From the NCBI RefSeq assembly GCF_009664365.1, contig NZ_CP044310.1, positions 1,003,001 through 1,067,000 on the forward strand: a DNA stretch of 64,000 nucleotides. The letters are read 5' to 3'. The notes below the pieces were generated by a model. It saw only the letters and a list, made by a program, of their open reading frames with translations. It was not told the DNA's origin and ran no database searches. Made by a program: the position numbers and the translations under genes. The DNA is from Paenibacillus xylanilyticus (GTDB lineage: Bacteria; Bacillota; Bacilli; Paenibacillales; Paenibacillaceae). Below, one piece after another: positions 54,434-63,736 of this stretch; within the stretch, counting starts at the first letter, position 1; the number at the start of each line of letters is the position of its first letter.

Positions 54434-54814
54434 ATGAAAAGATACGGGATGTTGTGTCTGTTAATACTACTGATGGCGGGATGCAGTCAGAATAATAGGG
54501 AGAAAGCCATTGAGTATTTGGTCCAGCACCAAGTCAATGATGCTTCACTAATTGTGTTTACAAATAAACCCGCAGAGCGCTCTTTCATTACTGATTTGCA
54601 GACGAACATGGATTATATTAATAATCAGAAACTAAGAGAAGAAGGCCCCGTTACCAATGTGAATTTTTATGATGTTCGTGACGAACAACAATTCAATTAC
54701 GAACAGATATTTAATATGAGCACTTATCCGTACATGATCCTTATTGAAAAAGGTCAGATTGTCCTAGAAACACAGGAACCTGAAGAGATTGTAAAGTATT
54801 ATGAAAAGAGATAA
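54434..54814 (+). CDS. Small lipoprotein
   Basis: A 126-residue lipoprotein with signal peptide and lipobox LMAGC (Cys17), started at the ATG behind GGAGGG. The mature part has a thioredoxin-like feel (SLIVFTNKPAERSF, FNMSTYPYMILIEKGQIVLE) but no CXXC. Function unknown. Confidence 0.75.
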   Translation: MKRYGMLCLLILLMAGCSQNNREKAIEYLVQHQVNDASLIVFTNKPAERSFITDLQTNMDYINNQKLREEGPVTNVNFYDVRDEQQFNYEQIFNMSTYPYMILIEKGQIVLETQEPEEIVKYYEKR

Positions 54815-55117
54815 AGGTTATAGATTCTCTAGTTGAATCGTAAAAGTACTTAAAGAGGGTAAAACTCCAAACGAGGATTAAATGGTTTGATACGACGATA
54901 AGCTAAATCGGTGTTGTTGCAGTGATGTTTAAAGAGATCAGGAGAGTAGTTTTAAACAAATGTGTGTGCACTAATGCGAAAGTATACCACCTAAAATTAT
55001 GTTGCTCGACTACCGTATAACCTTAGAGAAAATGAATCCCTCGTTTGATTCCAATACCCCTTCTGACTTGTTAAAATTTAGGTATATATACTACGGTCAG
55101 GTTGGCGGTGAAGAGGA
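54815..55117. other. Gap with no recognised gene
   Basis: I see no convincing coding, hairpin or operator in these 303 bases. GC falls, as in the neighbouring toxin region. The ribosome binding site of the next gene (TGAAGAGG) lies at the end. Confidence 0.5.
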
Positions 55118-56341
55118 ATGCAGCGAATTGAGGTTCATCCCGATGTATTAGATGAAAAGGCGAGGTTCGTTCAGCAAAAGAAACAGGAACTGGAGCGGAT
55201 GGTCTGGGAACTTGAAAAGTCGATCTATCTCTTACAATCCGATTGGTCTGGCGTAACAGGAGAACGATTCTTTTGGGACTTCATGCAAGTAAAAGAAGTT
55301 TTCCCTACGACATTGGGTCTCTTGGATAAAATACAGAATGAGTTTACCTTTGTAGCCAAAAATTTCAGGACGACAGATGGTTCAGGCGAGGTTGCACTCT
55401 ATATTCCCGAGGAGCTTAAACCAACTTTTGCTAAGGGGCTTGCGGATGGTTCAGTTGGAGAAACGGTAAACGGAATGGGGCAGACGGCCGAGGCGCTCTT
55501 TTATGATCCGTTTGGCACGGTGGCTAGTTTTGCCTATGCGATGACTCTTGGTAAAGTTGTCGATGCTGGGCGAGGCATTAAGTTTGCTTGGGATGCAGCT
55601 TGGGGAAATGGTACGGCCAGATCCGATGTTGAACAATTTGTGGAAGAGCAGAAGAAGCAGGTCGATCAGGATGGACTTGGTTATTACAGCGGCTCTATGG
55701 CGGGCCAGGTACTGGCCTATGCTTTCTTCGGCAAAGCGTTTCGGGCTGTTGAGAACAAGCATAGCGATCTGGGAGGATCGGGTGGAAGTAAGCCGGAAGC
55801 AGGAAAGGATTTTGTATATAACAAGAATCTAAATCTCAATGAGAATCAACAAAAGAAAATCACAGAATATATTGGGATCAGTTCGGATGAGATTGTCAGT
55901 TCGGGTCTAGCTAATGAGGATACATTAAGAAAGATTCTTAAGAATCTGAAAGAGGGTTCGAAGCCCGGTAAAGAAGGTTTTAAGCTTGAGGCCGACACGG
56001 CTAAGCTTTTACTGGAAAATAAAATAAAAATATCAGAAGCAGGCATGACTTATAACGCTAAAGAATTAGGTGGAAGAATAGGGGAGATTGACCTAAGTAC
56101 ACCAAAATATATCATTGAATGTTTTAACGCTACTGGTGGTAAATCCAAATCAATAAGTGATTTTTACAAGTATTTTGAAGGTGATGTCAAACAGCCTTAT
56201 ATTAATCCTGATCGTAAGGAAGTCATTCTTTATGCTCCTAATGGTATAGATACTGTAAAGGCAAATAATATAAATTCGATAGGTGTTAAAATCATAACAT
56301 CTCCAGAGGAATTAATATCTACTCTAAAAGGAGACAAATAA
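55118..56341 (+). CDS. WXG100 polymorphic toxin with restriction-endonuclease-fold-like tail
   Basis: A 407-residue protein. The N-terminal 90 residues form a WXG100 hairpin (DWSGVTGERFFWDF); the middle has hydrophobic pretoxin character (about 125-210) and the linker is glycine-rich. The C-terminal domain (about 230-407) has GRIGEIDLSTPKYIIECF: Glu323, Asp325 and Glu334 match a PD-(D/E)XK core, but the usual lysine after the last glutamate is phenylalanine, with a lysine in the following ATGGKSK. Probably a nuclease toxin secreted by type VII secretion. Immunity gene two bases downstream. Confidence 0.78.
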   Translation: MQRIEVHPDVLDEKARFVQQKKQELERMVWELEKSIYLLQSDWSGVTGERFFWDFMQVKEVFPTTLGLLDKIQNEFTFVAKNFRTTDGSGEVALYIPEELKPTFAKGLADGSVGETVNGMGQTAEALFYDPFGTVASFAYAMTLGKVVDAGRGIKFAWDAAWGNGTARSDVEQFVEEQKKQVDQDGLGYYSGSMAGQVLAYAFFGKAFRAVENKHSDLGGSGGSKPEAGKDFVYNKNLNLNENQQKKITEYIGISSDEIVSSGLANEDTLRKILKNLKEGSKPGKEGFKLEADTAKLLLENKIKISEAGMTYNAKELGGRIGEIDLSTPKYIIECFNATGGKSKSISDFYKYFEGDVKQPYINPDRKEVILYAPNGIDTVKANNINSIGVKIITSPEELISTLKGDK

Positions 56342-56343
56342 TA

Positions 56344-57162
56344 ATGTCCCAGACAAATTTAGTAATTTACATGGAAGAAGAACTAAGTAACGAAAAAATA
56401 AACAATATACTATCTAAATTTGATGCAAAAGACCAAGTTTCTTCTTGGGCAATGGAACATTTTAATAGTTGGATTTGGGTTAATTTTTATAAACTTGAGA
56501 ATCATGAAGAGATAAGGGATATTTGGTTTGATATTTCTAAGGATGCGCAAAATTTAAAAAATAGTAGGGTGAAAACAGCTTTATTTATACAACCAAGCAG
56601 GGATCGAAATGCTGTCTTTTTCGCATTGTCATTTTGCAAAGAGATTTATTCTATCCTTGATAAAAGCAAGGATGTTTATTTATATCATGGTGATAGTGGG
56701 CTATTTGTTAATGATGAAATAGAAAATCTGGAATTTAAAAACACTCAGCAGTTTTATGACTCCAGGTTAACTAGTGATGAAATAACTGAAAGTATGATTC
56801 AATGTCTGAACGATGAGCTTACAGGTGGAATAGAATGTATAGAAGAAGATGGTGGATGGGACGGAGAAGAATTACAGTATATAGATTTATTCAAGACTCT
56901 TCTTGAGATGAGAGAGAGTTTGAAGCAGCAACCAAGGACTAGATCAGCACTGTTTAGAGAAAAGCTACAAGCTGTTGATGAGCTAATTATAAAATTGATG
57001 GAAATAGATGGCAGCAGTTTATTGATAATTGCTGGGAATGATAAACGAGACATGCCGATAAACAGTTGGTGGTGGCATCTGGATAAAGTTATTACAGGGT
57101 CTCTTAAAGTATATATTAAAGAGGGAGCTGTTACTTACCAAGGCCAGAATATGGACGTGTAG
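56344..57162 (+). CDS. Probable immunity protein of the nuclease-like toxin
   Basis: A 272-residue acidic, AT-rich, cytoplasmic protein starting behind AAAAGGAGAC, two bases after the toxin stop. Long for an immunity protein; the first half (residues 1-150) looks alpha/beta and the second half is helical. No family recognised. Its place between toxin and terminator makes the assignment. Confidence 0.65.
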   Translation: MSQTNLVIYMEEELSNEKINNILSKFDAKDQVSSWAMEHFNSWIWVNFYKLENHEEIRDIWFDISKDAQNLKNSRVKTALFIQPSRDRNAVFFALSFCKEIYSILDKSKDVYLYHGDSGLFVNDEIENLEFKNTQQFYDSRLTSDEITESMIQCLNDELTGGIECIEEDGGWDGEELQYIDLFKTLLEMRESLKQQPRTRSALFREKLQAVDELIIKLMEIDGSSLLIIAGNDKRDMPINSWWWHLDKVITGSLKVYIKEGAVTYQGQNMDV

Positions 57163-57228
57163 AACCAAACGAAACGAGTTGTTTGAATGTTGATAATTTC
57201 ATTAACGATTTAAATAAAACCTAATGTA

Positions 57229-57266
57229 GCCCTTGTTAAGAGATAATTCTTATCAAGGGCATTTCT
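57229..57266 (+). terminator. Rho-independent terminator after the toxin-immunity pair
   Basis: A 13-bp stem GCCCTTGTTAAGA / TCTTATCAAGGGC with one mismatch, then ATTTCTT. Confidence 0.85.
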
Positions 57267-57274
57267 TCATTTGA

Positions 57275-57688
57275 GGAGAAATTAATATCAAATATGATAA
57301 TGCGTGGTTAACACACAAGGAAAACTATTTCTGGGCGATGGAAAAAAGCTGAGACACAGGGAAAATTGGTGAATTTGTAGATTGCTATGTTGGAGTAACT
57401 TGGTTTTGAGTGGAAATTAAAAATCTGGAAAATAAATTAAGAGTTACGGATTTGGATGTTGTTACGAACTCGCAAATTATTGAAGTGAAAAAGTCAGCGG
57501 GAGCAGTGAAAACAGACCAAATCGATAGACTAGTAGATACAAATAATAAAGAATTTTTTAATTATGATAAGAAGGAAGTTGTTTTATATATTGATGCACC
57601 ACTAGAAAAAGCGGGCCCAATTGCATCTGAGAAATTGATTATATCAGGAGCAAGGGCGTCAAAGTGGTTAACTCGTTGGAAGAATTAA
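57275..57688 (+). pseudogene. Orphan PD-(D/E)XK toxin tail with in-frame stop codons
   Basis: A single frame reads INIKYDNAWLTHKENYFWAM, stop, DTGKIGEFVDCYVGVTWF, stop, then an open stretch from 57410 to 57688 (RVTDLDVVT and IIEVKKSAGAVK), the acidic and E-x-K core of a nuclease fold. Both stops are TGA. There is no WXG100 head, no start and no ribosome binding site, so this is a displaced toxin module, inactivated by nonsense mutations. Confidence 0.75.
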
Positions 57689-57704
57689 GGGAGGTACTGA
57701 AGTA

Positions 57705-58190
57705 ATGGCATCTGCTTTTGTGTTGGTAGAAGAAAACAGTAATATTCCCATAGACCGATTGATTCGAGACATAGAACAAACTTGTTTGGAAGCAAAGTTA
57801 AATTTAGTTTTTGGGATTCAAGATATAGATTCAGAACAGAACATGAAACATTGGGCCTTAGGCATTTCACTCCCAGACCAACAAATGTTAGATCATGGTG
57901 AGATAAATACTACGATCAGAGTCGATGTATATGATGAACCAGTTCCACATCAATACAGAGAATTAGAATGGAGAGATACTGGGTAGATATATTTTAACAC
58001 GCTCATTATCGATGAAGTATACCAACATGAAGAGGTCGCACTAACCTTTCTGTATCATTTTCTAATGAGGTACCCACAGATGGTGGTATGGATGGAGGAA
58101 GACTGGGTCTATACATTATCTGACCTGGAGAAAGCTCTGAAAACTTCAAATCAATCTGATTGGTGTTATGTGAATCCGAATATTATATAA
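57705..58190 (+). pseudogene. Immunity gene interrupted by a nonsense codon
   Basis: An ATG behind GGGAGGT starts a 93-residue frame ending DTG at TAG (57984-57986). The same frame continues without a gap as IYFNTLIIDEVYQHEEVALT and so on to SDWCYVNPNII and a stop at 58190. Reading through gives a 161-residue protein with coherent composition, so the gene has suffered one nonsense mutation. It directly follows the decayed toxin tail and would be its partner. The short form may still be made. Confidence 0.7.
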
Positions 58191-58211
58191 GTAATACAAA
58201 ATCTCTGATTA

Positions 58212-58615
58212 GATTTCAAAGATCCTGGAGGACTAATTAACATCTAACCAAAAGGACCTTTTCTTAACGCCAGACAGGAGCCGCTTAATCTTGCCCAACA
58301 AAATGCGGTTATAGAGAATTTGAAAAAGCATATCAAACACAATACGGCAGTGGATGTTCATATTGTCGAGACTTTAGGGCTAAACAAAGATGTAGTTAAA
58401 GGATTGAAGAATGGATTGAAAGATTCTAAAATCAAAATTATTTTTCTGAGTAGGGGAAATTCATTTGGCACAAAGTGCAATTCGTTATGCTAAACAAACA
58501 AGACTCATTGCAAGCAAGAAAGAGACTTGTCTATATCGACTGTGTTGACATCGAGTATAAGACAAAAGATTTTTACAAAAAAGGCTGCTCAAATTCAGTT
58601 TATTTGAATTTATAG
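58212..58615 (+). pseudogene. Third decayed toxin-like cassette
   Basis: One frame gives DPGGLINI, a TAA at 58245, then GPFLNARQEPLNLAQQNAVI to about KIIFLS. The reading continues in a second frame as HLAQSAIRYAKQTRLIASKK and in a third as RLVYIDCVDIEYKTKDFYKK. Each piece is protein-like, and together they fit one ancestral protein of about 125 residues with one nonsense codon and two frameshifts. I do not recognise the fold. Confidence 0.55.
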
Positions 58616-58625
58616 CAGCTTTTTA
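58580..58625. terminator. Hairpin closing the toxin region
   Basis: AAGGCTGCT / AGCAGCTTTTT with an inner AAATTCA / TGAATTT stem. It ends the decayed cassette and may also serve the converging MerR gene. Confidence 0.7.
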
Positions 58626-58661
58626 GATTCTCTTAAGAATGAAGTACCATATGATTGGAAG

Positions 58662-59444
58662 CTACATTTTTTCATTTTGGGGCTCCCCATCCTTAACCCA
58701 AGCCATAATAGCTTCATACAAAAACCTCAAAAAGTCCTCATCGCCAAACTGAGCGAAAAAACCAGAATATCGGCGATCTGTTACATAGACCTCTGCAATA
58801 CAAGTCAAAATCTCAGCATCACACACCATAAATGTTTCGAGACAGCTTTTCCATTCCCGAATGTACTTTTGCACCTCGACAGAAGCGGGAGATTGATCCT
58901 GGTGTTGAACCAGCTTACGAAGTACCTTCTCCATGTTTATTGAGAACTGCTGGTAGGCTTCTTGTTGCTCCTCGGTAGACAGGCGGTTCACATTTTTCTT
59001 AAATTCCTGATACTTTTCCGTATCTCCATAGACGAGCTTCGCCTCGGAGTCGTATTGCTCTTGAATGGACTGGATGGGGGAGTCGTCAAACATATTTAGA
59101 TGAACGATATCCGTTCCATCTACATATTCATCCAATTGATCAATGATGATTTCGAGCCTTTGCTTTCGTTGCACAAGTGTACTACGATGCTCTTTTAAGA
59201 TTTCTTTCTGTTCTTTCTTGGAGAGCTTCATCATGGCTGCAATGTCCTTTAATGCAAAGTTCATTTCTTTAAACAACAGAATCATTTGCAGATTCCCCAA
59301 TGCCTCTTGATCGTAATACCGATAGCCATTAACCTCGACTTTTGTCGGTTTTAATATATCCGTTTTATCGTAATAATGTAATGAGCGTTTAGTAATGCCC
59401 GTAATCTGAATGATGTCTTTAACGGTGAAATAGGGTGTCTTCAT
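58662..59444 (-). CDS. MerR-family regulator with TipAS-like C-terminal domain
   Basis: A 260-residue regulator started at the ATG behind AAAGGAC. It has an N-terminal winged helix (FTVKDIIQITGITKRSLHYY, then PTKVEVNGYRYYDQEAL), a dimerisation helix and a C-terminal antibiotic-binding-like domain of the TipAS type (about 135-255). Such regulators often sense drugs or peptides. Its start lies inside the 3' end of the DUF2268 gene (26-base overlap), so the two are one operon. Confidence 0.85.
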   Translation of the reverse strand: MKTPYFTVKDIIQITGITKRSLHYYDKTDILKPTKVEVNGYRYYDQEALGNLQMILLFKEMNFALKDIAAMMKLSKKEQKEILKEHRSTLVQRKQRLEIIIDQLDEYVDGTDIVHLNMFDDSPIQSIQEQYDSEAKLVYGDTEKYQEFKKNVNRLSTEEQQEAYQQFSINMEKVLRKLVQHQDQSPASVEVQKYIREWKSCLETFMVCDAEILTCIAEVYVTDRRYSGFFAQFGDEDFLRFLYEAIMAWVKDGEPQNEKM

Positions 59445-60345
59445 TCCAAAAGTCCTTTGTTTCAGCAAGGATCTCACTTGCCGGAGTGATGGTTACTTCG
59501 GTGATATGTCTGCCTGTTTTGTTCAAATAATATTGAATCAAATGATAGCCGCAGGCATAGCCAGCAGCATAGGGCATCCCTACAGGAGTAAAGTTCTGCG
59601 TTCTTGCAAGATCGTCCCCGTATAGATAGGGATTAATCTGCTCGAAGCCTGTAACATGCAGTTGGTCCTTCATTTTCGGTTTAATGATTGTATTCAGGGT
59701 TTCCATAGTCGTTTTGGACACCCAGGGTCCTAATAACTCTTCACCATACAGAGATGTTGCGAAGCTTTCTGCGAGTCCCTCACTAACAATCATTTCTCCT
59801 AGCGTAACATACGGATCCCACTGAATAAATTGATATCTCACGTTATGATTGCACTCATGGGCTAATACGGATTGGATGCGAGGCAAAGTATATGCATTCG
59901 GGATCAGGTTCGCGATAATATAGCCGGGGATTCCACCATCTCCGCAGATTCCTTCATTCATTTGCATTGCCTGACTGTTCTGATCTCCTAATAAAATGGT
60001 GTATAGATATTCCGATACCGGAAGATCAATGCCATTGTCCGTAAATGTGGTTAGACTTGCCCTAACAGCTTCATCGCATTGCTGCCAAAATACTTCAGAT
60101 GAAATAGCTGCGAGCGGTTCGTTAATTTCAGGCGTAATGCCTGCAGGTGAGATATTCATCAAATTATTCATCGTGATAACGTCAAAGCCATGAGGCTCAC
60201 CTGAGCGAAAGGGGATCTGTTGAATGTTCCATTTCGGCATAAAAGGCCCCATCATCTCCTGCCGGTATAACTCCAATTTTCGATCGGGTTCGGTATGAAT
60301 AATCTTCTCATAAATTTTATCTGAACGTAACGCGGTAATCTTCAT
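59419..60345 (-). CDS. DUF2268-type putative zinc-dependent protease
   Basis: A 308-residue protein started at the ATG behind AAGGAGAG (an upstream codon adds 13 residues). It contains the zinc motif HECNH (HExxH) and a downstream VSEGLAESFAT that could supply the third ligand, as in YjaZ-like proteins. The first 60 residues (including MMGPFMPKW) match the family start. No signal peptide. It precedes and overlaps the MerR gene, a pairing that suggests the regulator controls it. Confidence 0.85.
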   Translation of the reverse strand: MKITALRSDKIYEKIIHTEPDRKLELYRQEMMGPFMPKWNIQQIPFRSGEPHGFDVITMNNLMNISPAGITPEINEPLAAISSEVFWQQCDEAVRASLTTFTDNGIDLPVSEYLYTILLGDQNSQAMQMNEGICGDGGIPGYIIANLIPNAYTLPRIQSVLAHECNHNVRYQFIQWDPYVTLGEMIVSEGLAESFATSLYGEELLGPWVSKTTMETLNTIIKPKMKDQLHVTGFEQINPYLYGDDLARTQNFTPVGMPYAAGYACGYHLIQYYLNKTGRHITEVTITPASEILAETKDFWNEDTLFHR

Positions 60346-60471
60346 CGTAATCTCTCCTTCTTGTAAGCTTGATTTGATTATCAAGTATCACCTTACGTAA
60401 CAGTCAAGGAGCTAGAAGAAGAAAGTAGTACAAAAGCTTAACCCTATTGCATGGCACATCCAATACATTTC

Positions 60472-60485
60472 ATAAAACGTTTACA
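60472..60485. promoter_or_regulatory. LacI/CcpA-type operator-like site upstream of the galactokinase gene
   Basis: ATAAAACGTTTACA has the AAACGTTT core and matches the cre consensus on the minus strand at 12 of 14 positions. It could be a cre or a GalR-type operator. Confidence 0.4.
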
Positions 60486-60619
60486 AACTTGCAATTCTGC
60501 CCTACCTTTTCAGGAGCGAAGCTGAGATAATGGGAGAGGAATATGGCTAAGAAACCAAAGGCAAAACAGTCTTCACCCACAGCATAAATAAACGCTACAT
60601 ACCCATAGGAGGAGTAGAG

Positions 60620-61909
60620 ATGACGACACAACCATTACAACTGATCCAGTCCGCAGAGGGCCAAGCATTGCTTGCTCAAATGTACGGACAGCAGCAGGTC
60701 GAGGAACAGACTGCACGTTACACGAAGCTGAACGCTTCTTTTGAAGAGTACTTTGGTGTACAAGAGGGCAGCAAATTGTTTAGCGCCGCAGGACGCAGTG
60801 AGATTGGTGGTAACCATACGGACCATAACCATGGCAAGGTACTGGCAGGCAGCATTACGCTGGATACGATTGCAGTGGCGGCACCAACCGCGGAATCCGT
60901 GATTACCTTTTATTCGGAAGGTTATGACAAGAAATATGTAATCGATCTCACAGATCTGACGCCGAAGGCAGAAGACGACGGTACGACGGCGTTGATTCGC
61001 GGTATGGCTGCGGGATTCGGAGAGTTTGGATACAAGGTGGGCGGCTTCCAGGCGTACATCTCCAGTAACGTGTTCTCGGCATCGGGTCTAAGCTCGTCGG
61101 CTTCCTTCGAGATGCTGATCTGTACAATTCTGAATCATTTCTACAACGAAGGAACGCTGGATGTTGTGGTGATGTCCAAGATCGGTCAGTATGCGGAAAA
61201 TCAATATTGGAATAAACCGTCCGGTTTGCTGGATCAGATGGCTTGTGCTTATGGTGGTCTGATCGCGATTGATTTTGCGAACCCGGCTGAGCCTGTCATT
61301 GAACCTGTACAATGGGATTTCCAACAGAATGGCTACTCCCTGGTGATTGTAAATACAGGCGGGAACCATGCCGATCTGACCGAAGATTACGCTGCCGTGC
61401 CTTATGAGATGAGAGCGGTTGCTCAGGCGCTGGGCCAGGAGTATGTTCGGGAGATTACAGCCGAGAACATCTACGCGAACCTCAAGCAGATCCGTGAAGC
61501 TGCGGGAGATCGTGCGGTGCTGCGTGCACTTCATTTCCTGGAGGAGAACAACCGGGTAGATGGCCAGGTGCAGGCGCTGCGGGATGGACGTTTTGCGGAC
61601 TTCCTGAACCTGATTACAGCGTCAGGGAATTCGTCTTGGAAGTGGCTTCAAAATGTATATCAGAGCGGTTCTGTGAAGGAGCAGGAGATTGGGATTGCGC
61701 TGGCCCTGACCGAAAACTATCTGCAAAACTTGGGCGATGGTGCCTGCCGTATCCACGGTGGTGGATTTGCAGGGGTTATCCTGACCATCCTTCCAAACGA
61801 CAAAGTCGAGGAGTATATGTCCTGGATGCATGGCATGCTGGAAACGCCAATTATTGTCGTGAACGTGCGAGCACAGGGAGCAGTATGCCTGAATGAATTG
61901 ATTAGCTAG
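60620..61909 (+). CDS. galK: Galactokinase-family GHMP kinase
   Basis: A 429-residue GHMP kinase predicted to phosphorylate galactose at C1. The galactokinase signature is FSAAGRSEIGGNHTDHNHG, slightly different from GEHTDYN of classical enzymes. The ATP-binding motif is SASGLSSSASFE, and the third motif is DGACRIHGGGFAG. It starts behind TAGGAGGAG. Other Leloir genes are not adjacent, so the specificity is inferred from family alone. Confidence 0.85.
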   Translation: MTTQPLQLIQSAEGQALLAQMYGQQQVEEQTARYTKLNASFEEYFGVQEGSKLFSAAGRSEIGGNHTDHNHGKVLAGSITLDTIAVAAPTAESVITFYSEGYDKKYVIDLTDLTPKAEDDGTTALIRGMAAGFGEFGYKVGGFQAYISSNVFSASGLSSSASFEMLICTILNHFYNEGTLDVVVMSKIGQYAENQYWNKPSGLLDQMACAYGGLIAIDFANPAEPVIEPVQWDFQQNGYSLVIVNTGGNHADLTEDYAAVPYEMRAVAQALGQEYVREITAENIYANLKQIREAAGDRAVLRALHFLEENNRVDGQVQALRDGRFADFLNLITASGNSSWKWLQNVYQSGSVKEQEIGIALALTENYLQNLGDGACRIHGGGFAGVILTILPNDKVEEYMSWMHGMLETPIIVVNVRAQGAVCLNELIS

Positions 61910-62018
61910 GCGCAAAATCATTCTTTCCATTAAATTTATGGGTAACGTGTAGCTCTTTAAACATAAATGATTGTGGAACGTGAACCAACGAAACAGAAGA
62001 CTAAATAAGTGTTTAACC

Positions 62019-62045
62019 AAGTCCGGGCCTGCCCGGGCTTTTTGG
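62019..62045 (+). terminator. Rho-independent terminator after the galactokinase gene
   Basis: AAGTCCGGGC / GCCCGGGCTT with a tight loop, then TTTTT. Confidence 0.85.
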
Positions 62046-62196
62046 TTTATGTTAATTTCGACTAAAGTCCAAACTTTGAAGATGATTTACGTGTTGATTA
62101 GGTAGTGGGTTATAACGGCGGGCTGATGCTGAGAGGGTATTTAACATGTAACCGAGGAATATTTCAGTACGCTTTGACAAGGGGAGGGTATGAAGG

Positions 62197-62481
62197 ATGA
62201 CTACATCCACAGTGGCGGCAGAGCTTGAAGAGGAACAATTATATGAAGAGTTGAGGCGTGAACTGGAGGATATAGAGGATGGCGAGCAGCGGCAAAGAGT
62301 CCTGAATCGAATGATCAGACAGCTCAAGTTTGCCAAATGGCGAAAAGGACGAATGCATAAGTTCGACACCTACTTTCAAAATGTAAAACCGGTAACGCTT
62401 TGGGTTATTTTAGCGACGGGTGCACTTACGCCTGTACTGTTATTTAGCATGTTCATATGGGTGTCGCTGTGGGTGGAATGA
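62197..62481 (+). CDS. Small membrane protein with N-terminal coiled coil
   Basis: A 94-residue protein: a highly charged helical N-terminus (EEEQLYEELRRELEDIEDGE) followed by a basic stretch and one membrane segment (about residues 68-91). Starts behind GGGAGG. 76 bases separate it from the next small membrane gene; co-transcription is likely. No family name. Confidence 0.7.
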   Translation: MTTSTVAAELEEEQLYEELRRELEDIEDGEQRQRVLNRMIRQLKFAKWRKGRMHKFDTYFQNVKPVTLWVILATGALTPVLLFSMFIWVSLWVE

Positions 62482-62557
62482 GATTGAAGCCGAGAGGGTA
62501 ATTACCTTGTATAGGGGAGAAGCAAGAAATTGACATCGAGAGACAAGGGAGGTACTT

Positions 62558-62839
62558 ATGTTATTTGCAGTTTTTTTTGTTGCGATTATATTCAGTGCTC
62601 TGCTGATCGTTCGAATTAATGAAGGAAGAAGACTGAGAATCGGCGCACTAACGGTTGTGGTGTACAGCATATTGCTGTGTCTGTTACTTGTATTTCAATC
62701 GGTTGAACAGGGTGAAGATTTTGTGTATCTGGGGTTCTTCAATATGAGCTATGGGGCTGCGAAAGTATGGATTAACATTTACGTCGTCATTGCGCTGGCA
62801 GCGTTCTTAACATATCTGGGTGCGAGCGAAGAGGAGTAG
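62558..62839 (+). CDS. Small multi-pass membrane protein
   Basis: A 93-residue protein with about three hydrophobic segments (residues 1-18, 28-47, 70-87) behind AAGGGAGGT. No signature residues. Function unknown. Confidence 0.7.
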   Translation: MLFAVFFVAIIFSALLIVRINEGRRLRIGALTVVVYSILLCLLLVFQSVEQGEDFVYLGFFNMSYGAAKVWINIYVVIALAAFLTYLGASEEE

Positions 62840-62871
62840 GTATTTTGAAGTTATTGAATTCTATTGAAGAA

Positions 62872-62922
62872 AGAGAACCGAAAATAACCAGAATGGAGCA
62901 TTCCAATGGTTAGCGGTTCTCT
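62872..62922 (-). terminator. Hairpin after the lipoprotein gene
   Basis: Arms AGAGAACCG / CGGTTCTCT with inner TAACCA / TGGTTA pairing. On the minus strand it is followed by TTCTTTC, so it probably ends the lipoprotein gene transcript. Confidence 0.65.
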
Positions 62923-62936
62923 AAGTTAACTTTATT

Positions 62937-63479
62937 TTAGTGTGACCCTTGCGGGTGTTTCTGTTCCAGAGGTTGCACTTGCACTTGCATATACTGATGA
63001 TATTCACGGAAACTGCTGATATGATGCAGAGCATCGGTTTTGGATGACTGGATTTTGACCTTACCGTTTCCAGGGTTCTTTTTCATCTCGGTCAGTGCTG
63101 TTTTGGAGCCTTCGATATCACCTGACATGTCCTGAATTCGCTGCAGCAATGCTGGGTGCCCTTCATGCTGAAGCATTTCAGCAAGTGGTCTCATTTCCTC
63201 AAGCTTTTGACTGGATCGTTCAAGTGTGGTCATCACCTGATCTCCATCGGTATGTGCACTCAATGAGACCATTCGGTGGATATGATCTTTTTCCATACGC
63301 TCCAGTGCCTCAAGATGAGAAGCCTCAAGTCGCTTGGGGTCATTCCAGCTTTCAACTTGAACCTCAGGTTCATTTTGCTGTGATGCCTGGTTTGCACTAT
63401 TCCCGTTATTCCCGCATCCCCATAGTAAAGATGAACAGGTCAGGATTGCACCGACTGCAATGATGCTTTTCAAGCTCAT
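62937..63479 (-). CDS. Helical lipoprotein of unknown function
   Basis: A 180-residue lipoprotein (lipobox LLWGC, Cys22). The mature part is helical and histidine-rich (HLEALERMEKDHIHRMVSLS), recalling extracytoplasmic helical bundles. It is not assigned to a family. Convergent with the small membrane genes. Confidence 0.75.
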   Translation of the reverse strand: MSLKSIIAVGAILTCSSLLWGCGNNGNSANQASQQNEPEVQVESWNDPKRLEASHLEALERMEKDHIHRMVSLSAHTDGDQVMTTLERSSQKLEEMRPLAEMLQHEGHPALLQRIQDMSGDIEGSKTALTEMKKNPGNGKVKIQSSKTDALHHISSFREYHQYMQVQVQPLEQKHPQGSH

Positions 63480-63736
63480 GTTGTCACTCCTTCAATTTTT
63501 TCCTGAAGGTAGTATGAGCCAACATATATCGAATCATGCTTATTCCGCAGAATTTCTTTCCTGCAATTACGCATATCCCCAAAAGTGCTGGTAACAACAG
63601 CCTAACTTAATTCTTTATTAATGGTACTTTGATGTTATCAATTGCAGAACTTTTAGCTTATTTTTGCTGACCTTTGTTTTCGGTAGGCCGTACACTACCC
63701 TTAAAGTTGAACTGCTCTATAACAAGGGAGGAAGCG

